NCBI GenBank assembly: GCA_900604495.1
Contig: UWOR01000009.1
Coordinates: 62,001 to 126,000, forward strand
Direction: 5' to 3'
DNA: 64,000 bases
From: Desulfovibrio sp. Marseille-P6017
GTDB taxonomy: Bacteria; Bacillota_A; Clostridia; Peptostreptococcales; Peptostreptococcaceae
The translations under genes and the position numbers were made by a program. Every line of letters starts with the position of its first letter. Position 1 is the first letter of the stretch. Below, piece after piece: positions 51,591-60,787 of this stretch. The notes under the pieces were generated by a model that did no database searches, had not been told where the DNA came from, and saw only the letters and a list, made by a program, of their open reading frames with translations.

Positions 51591-52510
51591 TTTTCATCAT
51601 AAAAGTTAAGGTGTAGCTCAAGTCTATCCTCACCTATAATAGTATTTTCAAAAATAGAAGTTGCATTTTCTTTATAAATATGAGGGTTTTCTAGAGATGG
51701 GCTAAAATGAGTTAATAAAAGCTGTCTTACTTTGCCTAAGCGAGCTAAATTAGCAGATTCTCTAAATGTCATATGTTTATTTTTTACAGCTTTAGAGATA
51801 TCTAAATCATCACCATACATTGCTTCACATACAAATAAGTCGCTATCTTTTATAAATTCAGGTATAGATAATAGTGGTCTAGTATCTGTAATAAAACTTA
51901 TTTTGATTCCTTTTCTATCATCTCCCAACACCATATCTGGAGTATAAAGTTTATCTTTAAATTTTATATCTTTTCCTTCTTGAAGTTTTTGCCATAAAAT
52001 TTTAGGTACATTGTTATTTGTTGCTTTTTTCACATCAAACTTAGCTTTTCTTTTGAAATAAAAACTATATCCTAAGCACTCAGTAGAATGATCTAGATCC
52101 AGAGTTGATATTTCTAAATCTTTTAAATACTCATTTATTAGAGAGAAACTACCATTAGGATATTCTATAACATTAATATTATAAGGTAAATATTCGACTA
52201 AAATTCTAATAGCATTTATGGTTTCTACTATTCCTACAGGACCTACAATTGTTAAATCTTCTGTTCTAGAGCTATTTCCTATAGTAGATAAAAGACCAAT
52301 AATACCAATAATATGGTCTCCATGTAAATGGGTTATGCATATTAGATCTATATTTTTAAATCCGCAGTTTTTCATTCTCATAGAAACTTGTGTGCCTTCA
52401 CCGCAGTCGATTAATATCTTTCTTCCTTGATAATTTATAAAAAGAGAAGATAAAGACCTATTAGGCATAGGCATATTTCCTCCACATCCAAGTAAAATTA
52501 AATCTATCAT
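51587..52510 (-). CDS. rnz: Ribonuclease Z
   Basis: A 307-residue metallo-beta-lactamase nuclease that trims tRNA 3' ends. The motif HLHGDH (H61, H63, D65, H66) binds the zinc pair. Other marks are GCGGNMPMPNRSLSS at the start, ITDTRP, and LLTHFSPS near the C-terminus. Length fits the short form of RNase Z. RBS AAGGAG on the minus strand. The tRNA in this window already encodes CCA, so RNase Z would act on other tRNAs. Confidence 0.94.
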   Translation of the reverse strand: MIDLILLGCGGNMPMPNRSLSSLFINYQGRKILIDCGEGTQVSMRMKNCGFKNIDLICITHLHGDHIIGIIGLLSTIGNSSRTEDLTIVGPVGIVETINAIRILVEYLPYNINVIEYPNGSFSLINEYLKDLEISTLDLDHSTECLGYSFYFKRKAKFDVKKATNNNVPKILWQKLQEGKDIKFKDKLYTPDMVLGDDRKGIKISFITDTRPLLSIPEFIKDSDLFVCEAMYGDDLDISKAVKNKHMTFRESANLARLGKVRQLLLTHFSPSLENPHIYKENATSIFENTIIGEDRLELHLNFYDEK

Positions 52511-52761
52511 AAATTTCTCCTTTTATAGATAATGATTTTAATAGTATCTATAATATATATTATGCGAAAAATTTAGGAAATAAAATCGTAAAAATTTTCA
52601 ATAAGATATAATATTATAGGAAGTAAGTTTTTAAATAATAGCAGTTATTAGGAGCTAACTTATATAATTTATGAATAAAAATTACTAATTAGATTAATGT
52701 AGTATATAACTTAAAAGCTATAAAATTAATAATAACTATATTAATTTTATAGGAGTAATTT

Positions 52762-53001
52762 ATGGAAGATACATTAAGAAAAAGTAAAACACAGTACGGA
52801 TTAATATCTATTATGTTGTTAAATATATTTGACGGAATAGCAACATTTATCGGTTTAAAATATGAGTTTTATAAAGAGTTAAATAGCTTTTTAAGAATAA
52901 TGTATGAAATTAATCCATTATTATTTTTATTAATTAAAGTAATTTTACCTACAATTTTAGTTATACTTTTATTAAATAAAATAAATAGCAAGATTATCTA
53001 A
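52762..53001 (+). CDS. Small DUF5658-like membrane protein
   Basis: A 79-residue protein with two or three hydrophobic helices. The pattern LLNIFDGIATFIGLKY, then a conserved Asn-Pro (INPLLFLLIKVILPT), resembles the DUF5658 family of small membrane proteins of unknown function. RBS TAGGAG before the ATG. Stands alone, with a terminator over its stop codon. Confidence 0.68.
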   Translation: MEDTLRKSKTQYGLISIMLLNIFDGIATFIGLKYEFYKELNSFLRIMYEINPLLFLLIKVILPTILVILLLNKINSKII

Positions 53002-53028
53002 TATAACTAAAATTAGTTATATTTTTTT
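53001..53028 (+). terminator. Terminator after the DUF5658-like gene
   Basis: Stem ATATAACTA (53001-53009) with TAGTTATAT (53014-53022), 4-base loop, followed by TTTTTTCT. Confidence 0.8.
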
Positions 53029-53094
53029 CTAATATAATTTATGTAGGTATATGTTTATATCACATAGCATTATACTCAATATTTATATTAAACT

Positions 53095-53138
53095 AAAATA
53101 GAGCACTTCTAGGTAAGCTTAGAAGTGCTCTATTTTAT
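53095..53138. terminator. Strong hairpin with no adjacent gene
   Basis: Perfect 17-bp stem (53095-53111 with 53120-53136), loop GGTAAGCT. It is terminator-like but lies 70 bp after another terminator and 150 bp before the next gene, so it may end an unannotated short transcript. Confidence 0.65.
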
Positions 53139-53284
53139 TGTTTTGGAGAATATAAAAGTAAATTATTTATTAAAATATAAAACTATAAATGTACTGATAC
53201 AATTATAAAATGTTTTTAGAATAATACAATACAATTATAATTGATATATAATGACTTATATAAATAAAAAAGGGGGCAATTTAA

Positions 53285-54448
53285 ATGAATAACAAATTAG
53301 TATATACTCCAGGTCCTACAGAAGTTAGAGAAAATGTGAGGTTAGCAAGATCTATAGCTACAACAAATCCAGACCTGGATATAGATTTTTTTGAGTTTTA
53401 TAAAAATACTTGTGATAAGATTGGTAAGATAATAAATACAAAAAATGATGTTTACATATTAAGTGGAGAAGGGATACTAGGTTTAGAAGCAGCTTGCGCA
53501 TCACTTACTGAAGAGGGCGATAGAGTTCTTGTAATTGATAATGGAATATTTGGTAAGGGATTTGATGAATTTGTAAAAATGTATGGAGGAGAAGTAGCTT
53601 ACTTTTCAAGAGAATACACTAAAGATATTAAGACAAAGGAATTGGAAGAATTTTTAAAAAAAGATAGTAACTTTAAATATGCAACATTAGTTCATTGTGA
53701 TACTCCAACAGGCGTATTAAATAACTTAAGTGAGATTTGCCATTTACTTAAAAAATATGGTATTTTGACAGTAGTAGATTCTGTGGCGGGTATGATTGGA
53801 GAAGAACTTAATGTTGATGATTGGAAAGTTGATATAGCCCTAGGAGGATCACAAAAAGCTATATCAGCACCAGCAGGTCTTACTATAGTTAGTATAAGTG
53901 ATGAGGCTAAATGTGTTATAAGAAATAGAAAAACTCCAATCATAGGTTTCTATTGTAATTTAGGAATATGGGAAAATTATTATAGAAATAAATGGTTTCC
54001 ATATACGATGCCTATAAGTGACATAATGGGATTAGATAAAGCTATAGATAATATACTTGAGGAAGGTATAGGAAATGTGCTAATAAGACATAAAAAAATA
54101 GCTAATGCAGTTAGGAAATCTATAAAAGAATATGGGTTAAATTTATATTTAGAAGAAGGCTATTCTAACACTGTCACAGTTGTTGAAATACCATCTAATA
54201 TAGGTGCAAAAAAATTAACAGATAATTTATTAAAAAAATACAATTTAATTTTAGCAACATCTTTAGGTAATTACTCAGATAAAGTAATAAGAATAGGTCA
54301 TATGGGAGAAAATGCTAGAGTAGAAAAACTAATACCTGTATTAAACTTTATAGATGAATCTTTGAGATATCTTGGATTTGAGGGAAATGGTAGATTAGTA
54401 GAATTATTTAATAAGTATTATGATGAAGTAAAATTAGTTATAAAGTAA
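53285..54448 (+). CDS. Class V aminotransferase (alanine-glyoxylate type)
   Basis: A 387-residue PLP enzyme of the serine-pyruvate/alanine-glyoxylate aminotransferase subgroup. The family opening is YTPGPTEVRENV; LSGEGILGLEAACASL binds cofactor phosphate; VVDSVAGMIGEEL has the PLP-ring Asp; the Schiff-base lysine is in GGSQKAISAPAGL. Substrates of this subgroup vary (alanine, serine, aspartate, phosphonates), so the reaction is open. RBS AAGGGGG. An ECF transporter S-component follows after 16 bp and is probably co-transcribed, which suggests a shared small-molecule substrate or product. Confidence 0.85.
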   Translation: MNNKLVYTPGPTEVRENVRLARSIATTNPDLDIDFFEFYKNTCDKIGKIINTKNDVYILSGEGILGLEAACASLTEEGDRVLVIDNGIFGKGFDEFVKMYGGEVAYFSREYTKDIKTKELEEFLKKDSNFKYATLVHCDTPTGVLNNLSEICHLLKKYGILTVVDSVAGMIGEELNVDDWKVDIALGGSQKAISAPAGLTIVSISDEAKCVIRNRKTPIIGFYCNLGIWENYYRNKWFPYTMPISDIMGLDKAIDNILEEGIGNVLIRHKKIANAVRKSIKEYGLNLYLEEGYSNTVTVVEIPSNIGAKKLTDNLLKKYNLILATSLGNYSDKVIRIGHMGENARVEKLIPVLNFIDESLRYLGFEGNGRLVELFNKYYDEVKLVIK

Positions 54449-54464
54449 GTTTTAGGGAGTGGAT

Positions 54465-55037
54465 ATGATGGGGGAAAATAAGTTAATAAAAGATGACTTA
54501 GATATATCACAAATTGTAGAAAGTAATAATAGAAAAATTAATTCTAGGGATTTGGCTGAAAATGGATTATTAATAGCATTAGTATTTATAGCTACTAGGT
54601 TTATAAATATAAGGTTACCACTTGAATCAACTGGAGGATTAGTACATTTAGGTAATACTATGCTATTTATATCTGCGATAGTTTTTGGTAAGAAAAAAGG
54701 TGCTATAGCAGGTGCTTTTGGTATGGGGCTATTTGATTTATTATCAGAATGGGCAATATGGGCACCATTTACATTTGTAGTAAGAGGCGTAATGGGTTAC
54801 ATAATAGGAAGTATATCTTGGTCCAGGAATAAAAAAGGTAATGATATAATTACAAATATGCTTGGAATAATTATATCAGGTATTTGGATGATATTTGGAT
54901 ATTATATAACTGAAATTATTTTATATGGAAGTCATACTAAGGCAATTTTATCAATACCAGGTAATATAACTCAAATACTAATAGGTATGTTAATAGGAAT
55001 ACCTGTAGCTAAGTTACTAAAAAAATATATTAGATAA
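54465..55037 (+). CDS. ECF transporter S-component
   Basis: A ~190-residue membrane protein with about six helices and a hydrophilic N-terminus of ~30 residues. The block GGLVHLGNTMLFISAIVFGKKKGAIAGAFG (given here in part: VHLGNTMLFISAIVFG) followed by LFDLLSEWAIWAPFTFVVRG is the S-component signature of the PF07155 type. It should join the shared EcfAAT energy module, not encoded here, to import a vitamin-like solute. ATG 54465 is 5 bases after AGGGAG; the GTG at 54459 overlaps the RBS. Paired with the class V aminotransferase. Confidence 0.82.
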   Translation: MMGENKLIKDDLDISQIVESNNRKINSRDLAENGLLIALVFIATRFINIRLPLESTGGLVHLGNTMLFISAIVFGKKKGAIAGAFGMGLFDLLSEWAIWAPFTFVVRGVMGYIIGSISWSRNKKGNDIITNMLGIIISGIWMIFGYYITEIILYGSHTKAILSIPGNITQILIGMLIGIPVAKLLKKYIR

Positions 55038-55044
55038 AATACAA

Positions 55045-55085
55045 GGGTCTGTACTGAATAATAGTACGACCCACTTTTATTTTTA
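55045..55085. terminator. Bidirectional terminator, ECF gene and recX operon
   Basis: Stem GGGTC(T)GTACT (55045-55055) with AGTACGACCC (55063-55072), one bulge, followed by ACTTTTATTTTT on the plus strand. The minus strand lacks a clear T-run. Confidence 0.65.
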
Positions 55086-55163
55086 GCTATCTAATTTATA
55101 TAATTGCTTTAAGTTATATAATCCTAATAAAAAGCTAAAAATTCCTATAATGTATTTTGTCAT
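55083..55163 (-). CDS. Small membrane peptide, 26 residues, downstream of recX
   Basis: A short frame MTKYIIGIFSFLLGLYNLKQ followed by six more residues (LYKLDS). One hydrophobic span is flanked by Lys on both sides. It has an ideal RBS (GGAGG, 7 bases before ATG), starts 28 bp after the recX stop on the same strand, and ends at a terminator, so it is placed as the last gene of a recX operon. It is below normal annotation cutoffs and no family is recognised. Confidence 0.55.
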   Translation of the reverse strand: MTKYIIGIFSFLLGLYNLKQLYKLDS

Positions 55164-55190
55164 AATATAACCTCCAAATGGAAATATAAA

Positions 55191-55829
55191 TTATAAATCA
55201 TATTCATCAACACTTAGTAATTTATTTAATACTCTTTTAATAATATCATAATTGAATCCTTTATATGTTAAATGTTGAGATAGTTTTTGATAAATCTTTC
55301 TTTTATCTTCATTTTTTATTCGGTCATATCTTTTTTTTGCAAGATACATTGCATTTTCAAATTCTGCATCACTATCAATTTCAGAAATAGCTTCACTTAT
55401 AGCATTTGAATCTAAGCCTTTATTATAAAGGTTTTGTTTTATTCTATTTTTACCACACTTATTTAAATTAAGATTAGTGTTAACTATTTTTTGTGCAAGT
55501 AAATTATCATTGATAAAATTATTTCTTTTTAAAAATTCAATTACTTTATTGATTGTATCTTCTTCAAAATCATTAGATAATTTTTCTCTTATTTTTCTTT
55601 CTGATTGATCAGCCTTAGATAATATATTAAGAGCTTTATTTTTAGCCTTTATATACATTTCATCATTTAATAGTGATCTTAATGAATCTTCATCAATTTC
55701 ATCACCTTTTTTCAAGTTAAATGTGAAAACTAATTCTTTAAATATAGCAGTGAAGTATTCACCATTAACATAAATATTAACTCTATCTTGGTTTTTCTTT
55801 TGTTGTTCTATTTTCGTAATTATAGCCAT
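55191..55829 (-). CDS. recX: Regulatory protein RecX
   Basis: A 212-residue protein of three-helix repeats that modulates RecA filaments. Characteristic pieces are ALNILSKADQSERKIREKLS, VIEFLKRNNFINDNLLAQKIV and KRYDRIKNEDKRKIYQKLSQHLTYKGF (quoted in part: QKLSQHLTYKGFNYDII). RecA is not in the window, so recX is separate from recA here. Start ATG after AAGGAGTTT. A small membrane peptide gene follows. Confidence 0.9.
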   Translation of the reverse strand: MAIITKIEQQKKNQDRVNIYVNGEYFTAIFKELVFTFNLKKGDEIDEDSLRSLLNDEMYIKAKNKALNILSKADQSERKIREKLSNDFEEDTINKVIEFLKRNNFINDNLLAQKIVNTNLNLNKCGKNRIKQNLYNKGLDSNAISEAISEIDSDAEFENAMYLAKKRYDRIKNEDKRKIYQKLSQHLTYKGFNYDIIKRVLNKLLSVDEYDL

Positions 55830-56068
55830 ATGTAAACTCCTTAATAATGCTATTTATATTAATCTGTATATTTACATCTTGAATTTTATATAAAATAATG
55901 TAAAATATCAGATAGTTGACTAAATAATTAGTTGAATCAATGTTAAAATTTAATTTTTAAAGTAAAGATATGTATAAATATGATTATATACTAAAAAATA
56001 CAAATTATTACCTAAATAAAATAAAAATAATGATACAATGAAAATATATTTGAAAAAGGAGATTAAAT

Positions 56069-56758
56069 ATGAGCATTGAAGATCTACTTAAAAGAGCAAA
56101 AGATATAAATACTCATAAGTTAGAACAATTTAAAAATAGTGACTCTAAATTAAGGATTGGAATTATGGGGGGAACTTTTGATCCAATTCACTATGCACAT
56201 TTAGCAACAGCAGAGTTTATTAGAGATAAGTATAAGTTAGATAAGATTATATTCATACCTACAGGAAATCCTCCTCATAAGTTAGAAAATGTAACTAATA
56301 AATATGATAGATATAATATGGTTTTAATATCTACAAGAAACAATGAGAACTTTATAGTATTGGATTTTGAAATAGAAAATGAAAATAAAACTTATACTGT
56401 AGATACACTTAGACATCTAAAAAAAGAATATAACAATTGTGAAATATTCTTTATAACAGGTGCAGATGCAATTTGTGATATTGAAACTTGGAAAGAAGTA
56501 GAGGAAAATTTTAAACTAGCTACTTTTATAGCAGCAACAAGACCGGGAATAAGTTTACTTGAAGCACAAGAGAAAATTGAAAATTTAGAAGAAAAATATA
56601 ATGCTAAAATTATAAGCGTATATGTTCCATCTTTAGATATATCATCTACTTACATAAGGCAGCAACTAAAGTCTGGAAAGTCAGTGAAATATTTATTACC
56701 AGAAAATGTAGAAAAATATATGCGTGAGAAAAATTTATATAAAATAGGAGTAAAGTAA
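56069..56758 (+). CDS. nadD: Nicotinate-nucleotide adenylyltransferase
   Basis: A 229-residue NMN/NaMN adenylyltransferase of NAD synthesis. The nucleotidyltransferase motif GGTFDPIHYAH spans residues 34-44 and SSTYIRQ lies near 197. It carries a 28-residue N-terminal extension (MSIEDLLKRAKDINTHKLEQ...) not present in the usual ~200-residue enzyme. RBS AAAGGAG before ATG 56069. yqeK follows directly after the stop; rsfS is next. Confidence 0.94.
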   Translation: MSIEDLLKRAKDINTHKLEQFKNSDSKLRIGIMGGTFDPIHYAHLATAEFIRDKYKLDKIIFIPTGNPPHKLENVTNKYDRYNMVLISTRNNENFIVLDFEIENENKTYTVDTLRHLKKEYNNCEIFFITGADAICDIETWKEVEENFKLATFIAATRPGISLLEAQEKIENLEEKYNAKIISVYVPSLDISSTYIRQQLKSGKSVKYLLPENVEKYMREKNLYKIGVK

Positions 56759-57322
56759 ATGAATTTAACGGATATAAATGAAAAATTAAAAGATATGTTA
56801 CCTAAAAGAAGATTAAATCATTCTTTAAATGTAGCAGAATGTGCAGTAAAGTTATGTGAAATATATAATTGTGATAATGAAAAAGCATACATAGCAGGTA
56901 TAGTACATGATTGTGCTAAATATTTAACCTTAGAAGAAGTCGATTACTATGTTAGAAAATATAATATAAAATTAGATGAATTAGAAATGGAAAGTTTAGC
57001 TTTATCTCACAGTATTATAGGTTCATACATAGCTAGATATGAATTTGAAATAAATGACATAGAAATACTAGATGCTATAAGATATCATACAACAGGAAAA
57101 GAAAATATGTCATTATTAGAAAAAATAATTTATATGGCAGATTTAATAGAAAAAGATAGGAATTTTCCAAATGTAGATTTATTAAGAGAATTAACTTATA
57201 GTGGTAAATTAGATGAGGCATTACTCATATCATTTAATAACACGATAAAATTTGTAATAGATAATAATCAGTTGATACACCCAAGAACTGTAAGTGCACG
57301 TAATTATATAATGAAAAAATAA
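56759..57322 (+). CDS. yqeK: YqeK, diadenosine tetraphosphate hydrolase (HD domain)
   Basis: A 187-residue HD-domain phosphohydrolase that splits Ap4A symmetrically to two ADP. Metal ligands are in RRLNHSLNVAECA, GIVHDCAKYL (His-Asp) and LSHSIIGSYIA. The gene follows nadD with no gap, the standard order nadD-yqeK-rsfS. Confidence 0.92.
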   Translation: MNLTDINEKLKDMLPKRRLNHSLNVAECAVKLCEIYNCDNEKAYIAGIVHDCAKYLTLEEVDYYVRKYNIKLDELEMESLALSHSIIGSYIARYEFEINDIEILDAIRYHTTGKENMSLLEKIIYMADLIEKDRNFPNVDLLRELTYSGKLDEALLISFNNTIKFVIDNNQLIHPRTVSARNYIMKK

Positions 57323-57451
57323 CTAAAAAATTATTATTATGAAATAATAGTATATAATAGATAGATGCAGTTTAAAAATAAGATGCTTACTATACACTAT
57401 TTATGATATAATAATAAAACGTGTTTAAAATTAGGAAAGTGAGGAATTAAA

Positions 57452-57802
57452 ATGACAGTAAATGAAATGACGAAAGTAATATATGATGCAATAGACGATA
57501 AAATTGGTCAAGATATATCTATAATAAATATAGGAGCAGTATCTAGCTTATGTGATTACTTTGTAATAGCTACAGCTGGTTCTCAAAGACAAGTAAAAGC
57601 TATAGCTGATAATGTAGAAGATGAATTAACAAAGCTTGGAATAGAGCCAAGAGGAAAAGAAGGATATGAAAGTCAAACTTGGGTACTTCTTGATTATGGC
57701 GATGTTATAGTTCATATATTTAATGAAGAACAAAGAGGATTCTATAACCTAGAAAAATTATGGAAAGACGCTCCATACGTAGATATTGACACTTTAGCAT
57801 AA
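57452..57802 (+). CDS. rsfS: Ribosome silencing factor RsfS
   Basis: A 116-residue protein that binds L14 and blocks subunit joining during starvation. It shows SSLCDYFVIATAGSQRQVKAIADNVEDEL-type pattern (core CDYFVIATAGSQRQVKAIAD), then GYESQTWVLLDYGDVIVHIF and the C-terminal FYNLEKLWKDAPY. RBS AAAGTGAGGA. A T-box leader follows. Confidence 0.94.
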   Translation: MTVNEMTKVIYDAIDDKIGQDISIINIGAVSSLCDYFVIATAGSQRQVKAIADNVEDELTKLGIEPRGKEGYESQTWVLLDYGDVIVHIFNEEQRGFYNLEKLWKDAPYVDIDTLA

Positions 57803-57834
57803 TAATGATAATATAATTAATTATAAATAATAAA

Positions 57835-58065
57835 TATATCAAGTAGACTAGAGTAGTAAAAGCAAAAATTTTATCAGAGAGCTAGTGGTTGCTGTGAACT
57901 AGTAAATTAGAACTTTGAACTTGCTAGAAATAATCTATTTGGCCGTAGTTGGCATAAAAACTATCTAAGAGAGTCTAATTTTAGACTAATTAGGGTGGTA
58001 CCGCGAAGATATAATCCTCGTCCCTAAACAATATTGTTTAGAGACTGAGGATTTTTTTATTATAT
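57835..58065 (+). ncRNA. T-box leader, leucine, controlling leuS
   Basis: A T-box riboswitch. The Stem I marks are CAGAGAGCTAGTGGTTGCTGTGAACTAG-like (with AGAGAG and TGCTGTGAAC), and the conserved T-box AGGGTGGTACCGCG is at 57992-58005. The specifier region has AACTTTGAA (57911-57919), containing the overlapping leucine codons CTT (57913-57915) and TTG (57915-57917). The terminator stem pairs 58013-58031 with 58034-58053, followed by seven T. Uncharged tRNA-Leu would prevent termination. Boundaries approximate. Confidence 0.93.
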
Positions 58066-58142
58066 AAGTTAAATTTATCTAAACATGGATAAAATAACTT
58101 TTATAGACTATTTTAATCAAAATATCAAAGGAGGAAATTTTA

Positions 58143-60563
58143 ATGAGCGTTTACAATCATAAAAATGTAGAAGCTAAATGGCAAAAAACTTGGGCTGAAA
58201 ATGATCAGTATAAAACTAATACACTAGATAATTCTAAGCCAAACTATTATACTTTAGAAATGTTCCCATATCCATCAGGGAAAATACATATGGGTCATGT
58301 TAGAAACTACTCTATAGGTGATGTTGTTGCTAGATTTAAAAAAATGGAAGGATATAATGTACTTCATCCAATGGGATGGGATTCATTTGGTCTTCCAGCA
58401 GAAAATGCAGCTATAAAGCATGGTATACATCCACATAAATGGACTATGGAAAATATAGAAGATATGAAAGGCCAATTAAAATTATTGGGTCTTAGCTATG
58501 ACTGGGATAGAGAAGTTGCAACTTCTACTCCAGAATATTACAAATTTACTCAAGAAATATTTTTAAAATTCTTAGAACATGGATTAGCATATAAGAAGAA
58601 ATCTTTTGTTAACTGGTGCCCATCTTGTGAAACAGTTCTTGCAAATGAGCAAGTTGTTCAAGGACAATGTGAAAGATGTGATTCTGTAGTTATAAAGAAA
58701 GATTTAGAACAATGGTACTTTAAAACTACTCACTATGCTGAAGAATTACTTCAAGATTTAAATACTTTAGATGGATGGCCAGATAAAGTTAAATTAATGC
58801 AAAAGAACTGGATAGGAAAAAGTACAGGTGCTGAAATAGTATTCGATATAGATGGAACTGATAAGTCTATGACAGTATTTACAACTAGACCAGATACTGT
58901 TCATGGTGTTACATATATGGTACTTGCTCCAGAGCATGATTTAGTTAAGGATCTAGTTGCTGGAACAGAATATGAAGCAGATGTAGAAAAGTTTGTTGCA
59001 AAAATGCACACAATGACAGAAATAGAAAGAACTTCTACAGATGTAGAAAAAGAAGGTATGTTTATAGGCAAATATGTAGTTAATCCTTTAACAGGAGAAA
59101 AAGCTCCAATATGGATAGCAAACTATGTATTAGCAGATTATGGTACAGGTGCTATAATGGCAGTTCCTGCTCATGATGAAAGAGATAGAGAATTTGCTGA
59201 AAAATACAACTTAGAGATATTACCAGTAATAGATGAAGAAAATAAAATGATAAACTCAGGTGAATTTAATGGAATGGATGCATCTGAAGCTTTCAATAAG
59301 ATAATAGAAAAAATAGAAGAAATGAAAATAGGAAAGAAAACAGTTAACTATAGATTAAGAGACTGGTTACTTTCTAGACAAAGATACTGGGGATGTCCAA
59401 TTCCAGTTGTTTACTGTGATGATTGTGGTGTAGTTCCAGAGAAAAAAGAAAATTTACCAGTATTATTACCAACAGATGTTGAGTTTACAGGTAAAGGTGA
59501 ATCTCCACTTACAACTTCAAAAGAATTTATGACTACAGCTTGTCCTTGTTGTGGTAAACCAGCTAGAAGAGAAGTTGATACAATGGATACATTTGTGGAT
59601 TCTTCTTGGTACTTCTTAAGATACATAGATCCTAAGAATACTGAAAATATATTTGACTCAGAAGTAGTTAATAAGTGGATGCCGGTTGACCAATATATAG
59701 GTGGTGTAGAGCATGCTATAATGCATTTACTGTACTCAAGATTCTTTGTAAAAGCATTTAATGATATGGGACTTGTTGACTTCAAAGAGCCATTTAAAAA
59801 CTTATTAACTCAAGGTATGGTTCTTAAAGAAGGTACTAAGATGAGTAAGTCAAAAGGTAATGTAGTTTCTCCTCTTGAAATAATAGAAGAATTCGGGGCT
59901 GATACAGCGAGATTATTTGTACTATTTGCAGCACCGCCAGAAAGAGATTTAGATTGGTCTGAACAAGGTGTTGAAGGATGTTATAGATTCTTAAATAGAG
60001 TTTACAGATTAGTTGATGAATTAGCTGATATTGCTAAGGATGACTGTACTATAGGTGAATTAACTAAAGAAGATAAGGCTATGAGATATACAATTCATGC
60101 AACACTTAAAAAAGTTACAGAAGATTTAAGTGAAAAGTTTGGATTTAACACAGCTATATCTGCTTTAATGGAATTAATAAATGAAATGTATAAGTACAAA
60201 GAGTTAGATAATAGAAATAATGCAGTTATAAAAGAAGGTATAGAAACTATAGTAACTATACTTGCTCCATTTACTCCTCATATGGGAGAAGAATTATGGA
60301 CTATGATAGGTAAAGAAGGCAGTGTATTTGATATAAGCTGGCCAAAATATGATGAAACTGCATTAGTTAAAGATGAAGTTGAAGTTGTAGTTCAAGTTAA
60401 TGGTAAAGTAAGAGGAAAGTTAACAGTTGGAGCTAATGTATCTAGAGAAGAAATGGAAAGTTTAGCTATGGCAGATGAAAAAATAAAGGCTTTAGTTGAT
60501 GGTAAAACTGTAATTAAAGTTATTGCAGTTCCTAAGAAATTAGTTAATATAGTTGTTAAATAA
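58143..60563 (+). CDS. leuS: Leucyl-tRNA synthetase
   Basis: An 806-residue class I synthetase. The HIGH motif is H49-MGH52 in [14 protein letters not shown]; the zinc-finger CPSCE...CERCD follows, and the CP1 editing domain has the TRPDTVHG block with the conserved Thr-rich region. KMSKS starts at K566. The C-terminal anticodon-binding domain is normal length. RBS AAAGGAGG. Regulated by the leucine T-box just upstream. Confidence 0.98.
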   Translation: MSVYNHKNVEAKWQKTWAENDQYKTNTLDNSKPNYYTLEMFPYPSGKIHMGHVRNYSIGDVVARFKKMEGYNVLHPMGWDSFGLPAENAAIKHGIHPHKWTMENIEDMKGQLKLLGLSYDWDREVATSTPEYYKFTQEIFLKFLEHGLAYKKKSFVNWCPSCETVLANEQVVQGQCERCDSVVIKKDLEQWYFKTTHYAEELLQDLNTLDGWPDKVKLMQKNWIGKSTGAEIVFDIDGTDKSMTVFTTRPDTVHGVTYMVLAPEHDLVKDLVAGTEYEADVEKFVAKMHTMTEIERTSTDVEKEGMFIGKYVVNPLTGEKAPIWIANYVLADYGTGAIMAVPAHDERDREFAEKYNLEILPVIDEENKMINSGEFNGMDASEAFNKIIEKIEEMKIGKKTVNYRLRDWLLSRQRYWGCPIPVVYCDDCGVVPEKKENLPVLLPTDVEFTGKGESPLTTSKEFMTTACPCCGKPARREVDTMDTFVDSSWYFLRYIDPKNTENIFDSEVVNKWMPVDQYIGGVEHAIMHLLYSRFFVKAFNDMGLVDFKEPFKNLLTQGMVLKEGTKMSKSKGNVVSPLEIIEEFGADTARLFVLFAAPPERDLDWSEQGVEGCYRFLNRVYRLVDELADIAKDDCTIGELTKEDKAMRYTIHATLKKVTEDLSEKFGFNTAISALMELINEMYKYKELDNRNNAVIKEGIETIVTILAPFTPHMGEELWTMIGKEGSVFDISWPKYDETALVKDEVEVVVQVNGKVRGKLTVGANVSREEMESLAMADEKIKALVDGKTVIKVIAVPKKLVNIVVK

Positions 60564-60577
60564 CATATAAAGTATAT

Positions 60578-60628
60578 AAAAGTAGGACTATTTTGTTTTA
60601 TTTAAAACATAATAGTCCTACTTTTTAT
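60578..60628 (+). terminator. Terminator of leuS
   Basis: Stem AAAAGTAGGACTATT (60578-60592) with AATAGTCCTACTTTT (60611-60625), with further inner pairing, followed by TATAT. Confidence 0.85.
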
Positions 60629-60705
60629 ATACATAATTAAAATAGTGTTAAAAACACATATAATTAGTAACGTTATTATAAAATATTTAATTATAAAATA
60701 ATTTA

Positions 60706-60760
60706 TTGAAAATTATAATAAAATCATCTATAATTATAGGGAAAACACTTTCATAGTGTT
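60706..60760 (+). promoter_or_regulatory. mgl promoter with cre-like site
   Basis: TTGAAA (60706-60711) and TATAAT (60729-60734), 17 bp apart. A cre-like site GGAAAACACTTTCA (60740-60753) overlaps the expected start, matching the CcpA consensus at 12 of 14 positions. A second symmetric element AACACT-n5-AGTGTT lies at 60744-60760. Catabolite repression or a local repressor is inferred. Confidence 0.65.
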
Positions 60761-60787
60761 AAAACTAAAGATTAGAGGGGGATTTAT

